From: Chalara sp. BL73
Lineage: Eukaryota; Ascomycota; Leotiomycetes; Helotiales
Assembly (NCBI GenBank): GCA_918026815.1
Contig: CAKJVC010000124.1
Coordinates: forward strand, 186,001-250,000
Direction of reading: 5' to 3'
Length of the DNA: 64,000 bases
Part shown: positions 24,501 through 36,567 of the stretch, piece by piece
Layout: every line of letters starts with the position of its first letter
Position numbering within the stretch: the first letter of the stretch is position 1
Notes under the pieces: generated by a model
Seen by the model: only the letters and a program-made list of their open reading frames with translations
The model's database searches: none
What the model was told of the DNA's origin: nothing
Translations under genes and position numbers: made by a program

Positions 24501-25050
24501 CCCAAACCTGGAACGTGGATAGACAAAAATTAGGCGAGAAGATTCTCGCGTCCTCCAATACAGAAGAAGCGGCCAGAAGTGAAAGTCGATCCTCCTCCAT
24601 CTAACTCGATATACTGTATCTAGCTTACCAATAGTTCCTCTATACATCAATCCCCGGAATTCTGTTAACCCTGCTCGTCTATCGTCTATCGTGGGGTTTC
24701 ATCCTTGAATAGTAGCATACCGCAAAGGAGCATGTCCTTGAAATGCAGTCAAGTAATTCTTTGTCAGAATTTCAGGAGGCTTCTCGTAACCTCCCCTCAA
24801 CTGCTTGGAGGTTTCAGCTATTAACGATTTCTAGATTCACGAAAATTCGAGTCTGCCCATGCAATTCCGAGTCAGTCCAAAACGGCCTTGCAACTGAGAA
24901 TAATACAGTAGGCACTGCCATGTTTCTTCTCAGCAACATGAGAAAATTCATCGGAACGTTGGTTATACTATAGGAGGTCCGGTCCCAATATTTCCATGAT
25001 CAGCATTTACATAGGCTGTTGTTTTGCGTGCGAAAGCCTTTTCAACTCCG
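21580..25050. other. Long interval without a supported gene
   Basis: About 3.5 kb, AT-rich, with an A13 run near 23079-23091 and a GGAT repeat near 23275-23290. Frames such as 21592-21864 minus, 22758-22967 plus and 23773-24141 minus are short and domain-free. Splice-like pieces near 22260-22420 do not assemble into a recognisable protein. It probably includes decayed sequence plus the promoter of the 717-residue orphan. Confidence 0.45.
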
Positions 25051-27204
25051 ATGGCCACCTCTCAGGATGAGTCTGGCGTGTCATCCCAGCCGGCATTACA
25101 CTTAGCAAATGGGTCTCCATTTATCAAACCAAACAAAATGGACTCTCAGTTTGCGTATCCCGCGATGACTGGTGCTGAATCTGAAGTCGATTGTTACGAA
25201 ATTTCTCCTCCAGCTCAAATTTGGAGCTCAGAACCGGTATCTGGAGAATCAGCTAAGTTTTCATGCGAACCATTATTCGCTCCAGCCACGGCTTATCAAG
25301 AGATGAGCGGTTCCTGTCTCTTCCCAGGAGAAAACGCTACAGAAGAGAGTGCGATGAGCCATGATATCCTAGAATCTTTCAACCGCCACGATGATCGGCT
25401 AAATAATTCGACAGACTTCATTGACACCGTGTCAGAATTCGGGCAGCCTTTCGAATACATGCAGTCTAATTCTATTCCGTCAGATTTTACTCGGAGCAAC
25501 ATGTCCTTTGGCTATAATTATGCTCAACACCAGCAGCAAAATACCAAAAATGTCGAGGAGATGACGGGCACTCAAGCTGCGAAGAGGAGAGCTAGCGGTG
25601 GGAACGGCAAAACTTACACAGTGAAGAAACAGAAAGGTGATGGAAAGAGAGGGCGCGTAGAGGCTGCCGGGAACTGGGCAGGAACAGGAAGTGAAGCAGA
25701 GAAGCGACAACAACGTCCTGCTCACTGGCGAATGGTAGATCACCTAGAGACCCGAATTAGACGCTATGAAACACCGCAGCCTTCCCAGTACAGGTTTAGT
25801 CAGGATTGGAAGAACGATAAGGGAGAGTTCTTTGGGAATAAGAGTAGTAACGAATGGCGCTCCGCTCGTGATCGGGCTCACAGGCGCATCACAGGATCAA
25901 CCACAAATGAAGCTCCCACTGCCGCTCAGATTGCTCATTCTAATAACGATATTGGATTTCCTAATGTCAATGCTGCTACGAGTTTCCCGAATATAATTAT
26001 CGTCAACGGTAGACTTCATGATTTCGAAATCTCAAGCCCAAATACTTCAGCTCTACCCTCTGCGAGTATGGGTGTTAACACAGCATTGGGATCGCACAAT
26101 CAGCAAAATAAGGCTTTTTTTCCTACTCTTGGAAGTGCCGAAGGCCCTACAGCCTCCAAAACGCCACAAGTCCCCTTCAGTTTGTCAAACGCAATTGCTC
26201 TACCCAGTGCTCGCCACCCAGATGCATTCTTCGGCGCTTCACCTCTTACAGTTCCCTTCGCACACGGAAATATACCTAATTTAGATCTTACGCGTCAACA
26301 AAATGGTCCACAGGGTCCTACAACGAACATATCCCCCTCTGTTACTATCTTCCCAACAGATACTCTGGGACGCCAACCAAACATCGACGAACACCATTTT
26401 GTTCCTCTATTCGATCAAATGAACGCATACAATCTAGGTAGAAGCCCAAATCCTAGTCCTCCAATATACCAAACCGGAATCGCTAGGATGCAAGGCGATT
26501 TTCAATACCCTCAAGGGAGCCGTCTTGTTACGGCACATCGAACAGTCTCTACAATTATTCCTTCTCTATTTCGTCTTCACAACCTAAGCTATGAGCTCAA
26601 TAGTGTTGACGATAGTCAAGGCTATGATCCCGACGGGTATTTCCCGCAACACTTGAGGCATCCCCAACCTGTCGGATCCCAAATAGATGGCAGATGGAGC
26701 TCTGAGCTGGCAAATAATATTTTCCCTACTCAATCTGTGGATCAATCATTTGATACTATAAGTGGTGCTTATGACTGGAATAACTCTTTGGAAGGACCTA
26801 GTGAAGAGGATAGTCCTAAGGAAACATTCTCGTTACCTGTGCCAACATCGCGATCCATCTTCCCAATCAACGCCTCAGCGGAGGTAGAACTCCAACTTCG
26901 TGAAGGCCCTAACTCTCCGCACTTCCCTGCTCGGATTCCCCGTTTACAAGGTCGTTCTGCCCATCAAGCTACCCCAATAATCCGGCAAAGAGTCGAAATT
27001 CCTCCCAATCGTGGTCATAAATTCATCAACAGATCATTGCCACAAAACGCTCAAGATCAGCTTCACCTATTCAGATCATCCCCTCTGATCAGTCTTCCGC
27101 CTTTGAGAGATCAAGGTCACCGCCCCCAGCACTTTCAGCAAGGCATATCACGAACCTTTTACGCGGGATCAGAGCAACCTAACGGCGATGAAGACGATAA
27201 CTAG
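25051..27204 (+). CDS. Hypothetical low-complexity protein (717 residues), no known domain
   Basis: One uninterrupted frame. The first ATG is at 25051 (MATSQDESGVSS), and no earlier ATG lies in the frame. The protein is rich in Ser, Pro, Asn and Gln and looks disordered. A basic patch at about residues 183-215 (AKRRASGG, VKKQKGDGKRGR) could be a nuclear localisation signal. It is followed by the only segment of ordered look (WRMVDHLETRIRRYE, FSQDWKNDKGEFFG, NEWRSARDRAHRRITG). The acidic end is GDEDDN. A nuclear regulator or chromatin-associated role is possible but unproven. The long intact frame supports a real gene. I recognise no family. Confidence 0.7.
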   Translation: MATSQDESGVSSQPALHLANGSPFIKPNKMDSQFAYPAMTGAESEVDCYEISPPAQIWSSEPVSGESAKFSCEPLFAPATAYQEMSGSCLFPGENATEESAMSHDILESFNRHDDRLNNSTDFIDTVSEFGQPFEYMQSNSIPSDFTRSNMSFGYNYAQHQQQNTKNVEEMTGTQAAKRRASGGNGKTYTVKKQKGDGKRGRVEAAGNWAGTGSEAEKRQQRPAHWRMVDHLETRIRRYETPQPSQYRFSQDWKNDKGEFFGNKSSNEWRSARDRAHRRITGSTTNEAPTAAQIAHSNNDIGFPNVNAATSFPNIIIVNGRLHDFEISSPNTSALPSASMGVNTALGSHNQQNKAFFPTLGSAEGPTASKTPQVPFSLSNAIALPSARHPDAFFGASPLTVPFAHGNIPNLDLTRQQNGPQGPTTNISPSVTIFPTDTLGRQPNIDEHHFVPLFDQMNAYNLGRSPNPSPPIYQTGIARMQGDFQYPQGSRLVTAHRTVSTIIPSLFRLHNLSYELNSVDDSQGYDPDGYFPQHLRHPQPVGSQIDGRWSSELANNIFPTQSVDQSFDTISGAYDWNNSLEGPSEEDSPKETFSLPVPTSRSIFPINASAEVELQLREGPNSPHFPARIPRLQGRSAHQATPIIRQRVEIPPNRGHKFINRSLPQNAQDQLHLFRSSPLISLPPLRDQGHRPQHFQQGISRTFYAGSEQPNGDEDDN

Positions 27205-28178
27205 TGTCCAAGCGCAATCACAGTCAGTGCGTTGTACCTTCGAGTTTGCCAACATGATTCGATAGTTTCGCATAAGAATATAAGGCCATATCATTATCTC
27301 GAAGGCAGGCGAGTTGCAAGGCAGATTTGTTATTGCATAAACGCTAGGCTTCTTATTTGGGACACGGGGTTACCAGCCAGCTTGGCATTCGGCGTTGCAC
27401 ACTCGCTTACGCAGTATTAAGTGGAACGGTCGGTCACGATGGACCTAGGAGGTGTCCGCGGGGGAAGGTTCAGGGAGGTCCAGCACGACAAAAGGCTCTA
27501 TATGAGCAGATAATTTTCTTAGAGTAGGAGCTTTCTGCTCAACTCCAATAGTATTCTCGTTACCACGTCGCTAAGACTCACAATATACAATACATAACAC
27601 GCCTACTTCTGTTCCAGATAACACCTGGTCCATCGTAAGCTTCTATCAAATATCGCTTTAGTGTTACGGCTAAGGCGATCCTTGATAAAAAATTATAATA
27701 GCCTTATAGATGTTTAAAGTGAGGTAAGTGTGTGGCGGGCCTATAAGTATTGTAAAACCTCGTAACTATTTCCTGCGTATACCCTTTTATTTGTGGTGTT
27801 TTCCCCCAGGAAAGAGGGGAGAGAACTGAGGCACCTCCCCAGATTACCAATCAGGGCCTGTTGCTAAACTGGCCTGCGCCACATTTAGTGTGTTTTGTTA
27901 ATACTCTGATGCTTATGTCCATGCAACCATCTTGGCGGTGGGCTCCCACAGCCTCGCCATTATGGATCTTTCCCCCGCATCATCGTCCAGCAATCCTCTA
28001 TGAAATTAAGTCCAAAGTCCAACATTATGAGAAATTTTGAATTTGAGTGTTACAATACCGCTATAAGAGCTTTCTCACGACAAAACCAATTGATGCAGGG
28101 TATTCCCCATCGCGAGAATTTAGATGATTTATTTGGCTGAGCCCACTTCAAATTACTGTGTCCGTTAGATGGTAGAGA
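27205..28178. other. Upstream region of the NACHT-ankyrin gene
   Basis: About 970 bases between two plus-strand genes. It holds the 3' region of the orphan and the promoter of the STAND gene. No coding sequence or known motif is called. Confidence 0.5.
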
Positions 28179-31100
28179 ATGGAGGTATTTAGCGCCATCG
28201 TGTCAGCCATCGATTTGGCAGAGCGAATATGGAAGTTGATCGATAACTTCCAAAAAGCCCCAGAGCGACTTAGGCGTCTTCAGGTCGATATTAAGCTTCT
28301 TCAACAGACTTTGGAGAAGCTGAGAGACACAGAATTTCGACGAAAAGGCAAGGATAACTTACTTGAGGCAGAAATCCGTGAAATCCAGACGACTTTGTTA
28401 AGCCTACAACAGCGCATTTCGCAACATCACCCGAAGACTGGGTCAGGTGTCCTCTCCCGCTCATTTCGGACTTTCCGAACACAGATGAAGTTCGACGATC
28501 TTGATGAACTTGCCACAGAGCTTCAGAAACGGAAATCCTCGTTGTCTTTGGCTATTGACACGCTGGTCCTGGATGCGTTCGTAGAGAACGCTATGACATC
28601 TACAACCCCGAAAGTGCAGAACACTGGTAGCAAGACCGTATTTCCGGTCGTTCACTTAAGTCAAAAGGAGTTTCTAGACACCTTTTCCGCACCGAACTAC
28701 GCTGAAGATGAGCTTCGAGTAAATAGTCCAACAGATGGGACAGCACTTTGGATCTACGATCGACCGGAGTATAAAGAATGGTTTGGGAGCGAAGAATCGG
28801 CTAGTCTCCACTTAGTTGGTAAGATGGGCAGCGGAAAGTCAGTCTTAATGAAGGGCATCACCAAAAATTTGAAGCAAATATCGCTAGGACCTAATTCTAA
28901 AGGACCCACAGTTCTGTATTATTTCTGCAGTTGTGTGAACCGCATTGACAATTCGTCGAATATCCTAAAAGGTTTCATCTCACAGCTTGTACTTGAACAT
29001 GAAGGGATTTATGAAGCATCATTGGGTGGAAGCGAACTTCTCCAGTCGCGTAGGAATGGAGACTCCCCCGGTTGGTCATTCGAAGCCTTATGGCATATGT
29101 TTACCAAACTCATTCAAGAATCTGGCCTTTCCAATTTATATTGCGTTGTTGATGCGCTTGATGAGTGTGATCCGGAATCCCTGGATGGCTTTTTGAATCT
29201 ACTGCACCGACTACCGAAGGATTCTTCAATGGCCGCAATCAGCCTCAAGTTGCTATTCTCGACTCGTGAGTATACACACATTCTCGATTTTCTAGATCGT
29301 AGTGGCGAGAGTACACGACTGCTCATTCTCCCTGAGACAGTGATGTCGGACATTCGGGTCGCAATGCAGAGTGACATCAACCACATTCAAAAACGACTTA
29401 AGCTTCTGGACGATGAAGTTGTAACACTACAAGAAGCAATCCTGCAGAAATCTGATGGGATGTTTCTTTGGGTGTCGCTTGCAACGAAAAGCATCATAGA
29501 CAACTCCTATGACGCTACATTTGAAATGCTTGAGGAGTTGATTGAAAACCTCCCTGCAGGCCTTAAGGGTTTGTATGAGAAGAACTGGGTTAAATTAATT
29601 GAATCTCTTCCAACAACGAATCTAGCACTGGCAAATAAGGTTCTCACATGGGTTTTATTGGCTGAGCGGCCTCTGACCATTTCCGAATTGACTGTGGCTT
29701 TAGCAACCGAACCAGGCCAGAAAAGGCTCCCGTCCTCCAAAAAGCTACTTCGTAATCTCTCTGCTTTTGTTCTGAAGTATCTGACTCCTTTCGTCGAAGT
29801 CATAACCACAAATGGGAGCACAGAACAGGACTGTTCAGCCAGTACAAAGGAGCCAGTTCCTGCCTACAAAGCAGCCGATAGTACGAAAGTACGGATTGTT
29901 CATCAATCAGCACAAGAATACCTGCTGGAGGCTTGCAATGACAAAACTACCTCGATGTCTAGGTTTGAGATTGGCTTGCGTGATGGTCATGAATCACTTG
30001 CTCGGATATGTATTACGTATCTTAGCTCTGATGAGCTTCAGTTAGGTTGGATTGATGAGGAAAATAAGAACAAGTGGGGGGTATGCCTTTCAATTATTTG
30101 TTTCTATCTCCCACTCCCGAGCTCCGTGGCTCTAAGTTTGACTGGTCTGCGCCAGCCCCATGATGTCTTGGTCTCAGAACCAAAATCATTACTAATATAG
30201 TGCTTTCTAGTTGAATAACACAACCGACTTGACCAGGCGAAAGGTCAAGGAACGACTAAACGCCTATCCATTTCTCCACTACGCCTCTTTTAGCTGGGCT
30301 TTCCACGTTAGAAAGTGCCAGTACTTGCCCCGGTCAAGGGGAAACCAGGTCAAGCCGCAAAAGGAAGATATCTTTCAACAATCGATCAACTTTTTGAAAC
30401 ACTCCAGACAAGGATATGCGTGTAGTGCACAAATAAGGCAGTTGCTCCAAGACTGGGAAGCTGGTAGTCATTACGGTCCCGCTCCGCCGATACATTGTGC
30501 AGTTGCGAGATACCTGTCCGTAATTGTCAGGAGATTACTAAAGGAGCCGGGCTTGGACTTGGATCTGAGAGATTCCGAGGGTTGTACCGTACTCCATTAT
30601 GCAGCATACGTAGAAGATTCCAGCGACCACCCGGAAGAGCGGATGGAGATTATGGATATGTTGTTAAAAGCGGGGGTCGATATAAATGCGTTCACCAAGG
30701 CTGGTGAAACGTCACTTCATCAAGCTTGCTCATATCCGCTCCCAATCGTTGCGATATACCTGGTAGAAAACGGAATAGACGTTAATATTCGGGACAAATA
30801 TGGAATCACCGCCCTAAATCAGACAGAAGCTGTGGCCTCCGAAGAGATCATTGAATGCCTGCTAGCTGCTGGCGCAGATATCGAAACAAAAGATATTCAC
30901 GGGAGCACACCGCTCTTGAAAGCCTCACAGGCGCACTCATGGGAAACAGTCCGCATATTGGTTGAACGAGGAGCTAACTGCAATGCTCAGACAGTTGACG
31001 GTTGGGCATGCTTACATTACGCAATTGAAGAGGGAGATAATGCCACCATTAAGTTTTTGTTGCAAAAAGGAGCCGATATCAACATTAGAACTACAACGAA

Positions 31101-34100
31101 TTGGTCAACTATCCATTGCGCGGCTAGATTTGATCACCTCGACAGCTATAAGATTCTTGTTGAGAATGGTGCCGACACCAGCGCCACTGATGATCTAGGG
31201 TGGTGCATTTTCCTTGTGGCTGTAGAGTGGGCGTCTGTCGAGTTTGTCCAACATTTACTAGATACACAGATTAATATGGATGTCAAAACCAAGAATAGGG
31301 AAACTCCGTTACACCGTGAGTCCTGTAAATGCCTATTCTCTCTTAAATGGTGACTAATCGTGTATCTTTTGACAGTTGCTGCACAGCGAAATGATATGAA
31401 GTTGACTCGATTTCTCCTGGAGAAGGGAGCAGACACCAAAGCCAGAGATTCTAAAGGCTTCAGCCCGCTCCACTACGCGGTACGCCGCGGAAACCATGAA
31501 ATTGCAGGGTATCTTCTAGAAATATACGTCGATATTAATAATGAATTGGACGTGGCGCTCTTTATAGCTTGCAGTAAGCCAAATATGAACTTAGGGCTGA
31601 TCGAAAAGCTTCTCAAAGTAGGCGCTAGCCCTAATACCGAGATTTATAATAAGATGACTCCACTACATGTAGCTGCAGAGACAGGTTTTACTAATGCTAT
31701 CAATATTCTTCTCAAACATGGTGCAGATATTGAGAAAGCTTCACATCTACACCTTCGGCCACTTTTTATGGCGGCGAAAATGGGGCATCTTGAAACAGCC
31801 AAGTTTTTGGTTGAAAAAGGGGCCGACATAAATGGAGATCCTGGATATAATGCCCTCCTATTTAGTTGCACCATCAACGGCCACCTCGAAATCGTCAAAT
31901 GGCTTCTTGATAATGGCGCTAATGCCTCAATCAGTTTTAGGGGAATCGCCATGGTTGCTCTTGGCCCAAGCCACAATAAAATCTTCCGTCTCCTCCTTCA
32001 AAACCGGGAAGACGTCAATGCAGAGGATTTACATGGAACTACTGCTCTCTTTGCTGCAGTTAGGTGTAATAAAGTAGAACTTGTGAAATTTCTACTGGAG
32101 TTAGGTGCAGATGTCATGAGGATTGATGCAAGTTCAGGAGATTCCATTTTTCATGCTGCCGCTTTTTTGGGAAATAAAGAGATGTTGCAGATTCTCACTA
32201 AAAAGGCTGACCTGAGCTTTACAAAGTACCGCAATGCCAGAAGCCAAACACCTGTAGTCGTTGCAGCTACTTCAGGCCAGCTGGCAGCGCTGGAATATTT
32301 AGCTTCAATCGGCCCTGCTGAGACTCTTTGGATTACATCACCACTTGATATAGTACAAATCTTGGGATTAAAAGATTATGCGGCCATACTTGACTCGTTA
32401 TTTAAGTACAGAGTACTGGATGCAATCCTTTCCGACGATCTTTTGGTAAGCTCGGTCCTCTTTCGGATTTGCAGCGGTATTGATATAATACCACATGATC
32501 TTGACTCCGTCTTGGGCACACTAATAAAGCATGGATTTAGGCTTGATGTCGTTAATATTTATGGGCAAACGACACTGCATTCTGTTCTTATTCTATGCAT
32601 GCCTAACATAGCAAAGCTGCTCCTTGCACGAGGGTCCAATTTCAGGTTGCGGGATGGATATGGGTTCAACATATTTGATCACTTACTATATATTGCTTCG
32701 AACGGCTTTTCTCTGCCCCCTCCCCCTCCCGCTCTCTATTTTCCTAGATACAAACCCGATCGACCTTTAATTAAGGCCCAAACAACCCAAGAGAGTCCGA
32801 AAACCCCACAGAGTCCAGTACCACCTGTGTCGTCTGGATCGTCCCATTCTTCACTAGGTTCATCGTCAGTATATATACATTCTACTATAGATGCATTAAA
32901 TGGGGCTACCTTATCCCGGCGTCTTTCTAATTTTGCTCGAATGAAACCCCTCGATGTAGCTACGGAGGCTTTACTCCATGATAAAGATGGAAATATCCTC
33001 ACTGATGATACTGGGGGGACTATTTTACGTATGTATTGTCTCTGCATATGTTGTCACTCTATTTCTCCTCATCATTCTCGTATCTGTCTATCCCTTTTAT
33101 GATAGGGAGAAAAAGAATTTCGATTTCCTAAATCTTGAACCACGCTAGGCTGACTTGAATTTTCTCTAGATACGGCAGCTTCGAATGGAAATAAAGAAAT
33201 AATTGAAGCAGTACTAGCAAAAGAAGCCCAAGTAATCAGTGATTGCAACGGCTGGTTACCTTCAATGGTAGCCGAACGAAGCGGATTCCCCGATCTTGCA
33301 GAACTCCTTTCCAAAGCTGAGGAGACAGAACGAAAAGCAACCACTAGCACCTTGAAATGGAGTAGCAAACTCAAGAGTGTCAACTTGTTACTGGATCAAG
33401 ACTCCGAAATCAAATTACCAGGTATAAACAACCCTCTTTGTTGAAGGCTAAAGCTGATACTTCCAGAAACCACGGATTGTGGTATTATGGGTATTGTCAC
33501 TCTGAAAGGCCACCCTTCTAGATCTGTAGATAGGGCGTTTTCTATCATGTCGGATGCGCCTGTTCCATATGAAGCGACGGAATACTACTTCGAGGTTGAG
33601 CTCTTGGAGCATTCTTTGGGGCCAGGGTAACTTCCTTCCCCTTTCCCCTATCCGAAACATTTCTCTAAAGCTGTTTTCCCTTTCCGTCCCTAACATATAC
33701 ATAAATACCAAACTAACAATCTAACCTCGTTTAAGAGGAATAGCAGTAGGCTTCGCCCGGCTCCCTCAATCACTCGAACACACGCTCCCCGGCTGGCGCC
33801 GCCACCCCCGCTTCCGATGCCAGGAAGCCTCAAGCTGGGGCTACCACTCCGACAACGGCCATCGATACCCTGGCTATGTGGCACCGTCTGAGCCTTATGG
33901 TGAGGAATGGGCTGTTGGTGATACGGTTGGTTGTGGTGTTAATGTCGAGGAGGGGAGAATTTGGTTTGTGAAGAATGGGAAGTTTCAAGGTTAGTTTTTA
34001 ATGCCTTCCGAGCTATAGGTTATAGAAGTTTGGGGGAGGGGGAGACGCCGTGATCTGAAACGTGTGTGGTATGTGCTGATGCTGAATTCTGGGACAGGAT

Positions 34101-34366
34101 TTGCGTTCGATAACGTGAAAGGACAGCTGTATCCCATTGTCGGTTTCACAGGCGGCGGAACACGTGTGCGCGGGAAATTGGGGGTTAAGCCGCCACAAGG
34201 ATGGAGAGATCAGATTTTTGTTGACAGACCGAAGGTAGAGGTGATGAATGGTAAGCCTGATGGTAGAGGAGTTCTATCGGATTCAGACGAGGAGGAGATG
34301 CTTGATGAAAAGGATTTGGATAAAGTGGTCGAGAGTCCCCACTTGGATTCAGAGGGACTTGACTAA
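28179..34366 (+). CDS. STAND-type NACHT-ankyrin-SPRY protein (fungal NLR-like)
   Basis: Seven exons (28179-30080, 30211-31315, 31376-33028, 33170-33421, 33467-33626, 33736-33989, 34098-34366) close in phase to 5595 bases, 1864 residues. The N-terminal helical region (MEVFSAIVSAIDLAERIWKL) resembles the SesA/HeLo-like N-terminal domains of fungal NACHT proteins. The NTPase follows: Walker A GKMGSGKS at residues 214-221 and Walker B VVDALDEC at about 323-330, then SDGMFLWVSLATKSI and the winged-helix-like WVLLAERPLTISELTVAL. From about residue 720 to 1400 there are many ankyrin units (GSTPLLKASQ, LLAAGADIETKD, TPLHVAAETG). A Pro/Ser-rich linker precedes further ankyrin text. The C-terminal SPRY domain has YYFEVELLE, GGIAVGFARLP, GWGYHSDNGH-like text, VGDTVGCGVN, RIWFVKNGKFQGFAFDNV. 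Such proteins sense non-self and trigger defence or cell death. An ankyrin array plus SPRY suggests two recognition modules. A HeLo-domain gene lies 2.2 kb downstream, convergent. Confidence 0.92.
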
Positions 34367-36567
34367 GAATTTTAACGTAACACATAAGGGCCTGTAATAT
34401 TTATGTCGGTCTTAAGTTGCCATAAGCTATTGGCTATAATATGCGCCTTTCCGGGGATGTGCCGCACTTTAAAATCAAATGCCTTTATTCAAATGTTGGT
34501 TGATAAGGAATTAGAAGCTGTGTTGTCTAATCAATCGACTAGCACATTGCAGTTCGTCTCCAGTGCTCCCCAAAACTCCTCTGTAATTTTGGTAGGATTA
34601 TGCTTCCCCTCGGCCTTCGACCAATATAGGTTTCATACCAGCTCGAACGTCTCTCTTTTGCTTTCTCTAATTATGTTGAGATTGACTTCACTTGCGTAAT
34701 AAATTCCAGGCCAATCTGATTCTGTAATGGCAAGGTATGTAAGTCCCGAGCTGCCACCGATGTAGCATTGACTGCGTTGTGTTGAATAAATGAGCGGCAG
34801 AAGGTATCCTAGCATGTGCAGGTGTCTGGGGTCACAATGGCTTTTGGGGAGAATGGCGTGAGGCTGGAAGGTTTGCTGGGTTGGTGGCCATAGGCATGCC
34901 GCTGTATGGCAGATATAGACTAGGGACGTGGTGGATGACGGAACATTTGATGAAATGGCGCGGCCTTGTGAGGAGGGTGATCCACTTGCCGGTTGTTTGA
35001 ACAAAAGGCATCCAATGAATATTTTAAATCCATTATAGTTAGGATTAGAAACTCTTAGGTATATTTCCTATTTATGAAGAACATAAGCAAATACCATCTA
35101 CCATAACAACCCCTCATCAAGGCTATCTTCTGCAAATCCACGTTCTTTTCCGGTATGGACGCGAAAAGCGGCCCTCGGAACGCATAAAGGAGCTCAAGCT
35201 TGCTGAACGTGGTGTATAGATGTCCGTATCAGGTACGGAACAACGCTTTCCTTGTCAGACCACCCCATTTTAATGATCGCCCACCCCTCACACAGCTCCA
35301 TAAGCGAGAGAGAGAGGAGAAACCAAAAGCATAACACGTGGTTCGCCCCCTACTCTGCTCGGTTAAGAGCTTGAATCACGTGCCCCTACCGCAGTGGACC
35401 AGAGCTCTAGGCGTGTCTTCATATGTCTACATCCTTACAATCTAAACACTAAAGTCTACTTACAAGTCCAATCCCAGGCGGAGGAAATGCCGAAGGTATC
35501 CCAAACCTTATGACATGGTAGGTGGAAGTCAATTCTCAACAGTGGAACGATGTCGAATGTTCTCCGTTGCTTCCGTATCTGTCTCGAAGGTAAGTCAATC
35601 GTGCCGAGCCGGTTACAAAAGTCTCTTAAAATGGTATGGAGTTTTGGGTGATTGGTGCCGCAGATATCTTCCCTGTCAGGGACTCTCTTTGACGTCATTG
35701 CACATCATCTTCATGTCTTTGGGTACGCAAAGTGTGAGCATGCCAAGAGTGGCCGGGAAGTTACGATGCTGTACCTGGTAGCCCGGCAATATCGGGGACA
35801 GGCTTCGGATATCCTTGGTCATCTTCGTATCTGATTATCCCGGCGTTCTACAGGTACAATTGAGTTGAAGCCATCAAAATCATAGTTAGTAGCAGTACGA
35901 ACGTCTTACATCGGATGAGGGACATGTGGTGGTATATGCTTTCCGGGAGCAGGAATAAGGATAAGGTGAGATAAAGTCACAAATGATAGGACCCGAAGAG
36001 ATAAGAGGCGGAAAAGCACGATATCAGAAGTCTCTTCTTGCTGAAAAGGTTATATATTGCTCCCTAGCTCTAGGGACGACGATCTGATGGACCAATCCTT
36101 TAGAGATCATTGATGTTTAGAACGAATGTAACTCCGTGGCCCCGATTGTTGGAAGTCCAAATGCCCCCACCGCTCTCCGGAACGCCAGCCGCTGGCTCGC
36201 TGCGAAAATGCAATACAAAGATTGAAGTAGATTATATTCCAAACCTTGTAGTAGGCTTATTATAAGTCATATAGGGAAAAATTATAGTGGAAAGTCGTCT
36301 AGGATTGCGCCAAACGAATCAAGGCTTCTCAGATAAAGCCTTACTGATGGTTGAAATAGTTGACGCGAAATGGTTTTAGTAAATCAGCTTTGCCATAGAA
36401 TTTGTTGTCATGGACGAAATTGTGAAAAAGTTGACTCATACTCTCTGCTCGCTTTCAGAGTGGTAAATGCATGATAGTGATCATTTGCTCGCACAGCCCC
36501 CGTCGGAGAACCATAACGACAAGACAGAGATCCGTGGTTGGAATATGAGGCTATGCCTTTGATAACA
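34367..36567. other. Interval between the STAND gene and the HeLo gene
   Basis: About 2.2 kb between two convergent gene ends. Short frames at 34403-34699 plus, 34633-35004 minus and 35456-35698 minus have no recognisable domain. No repeat or RNA gene is called. Confidence 0.5.
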
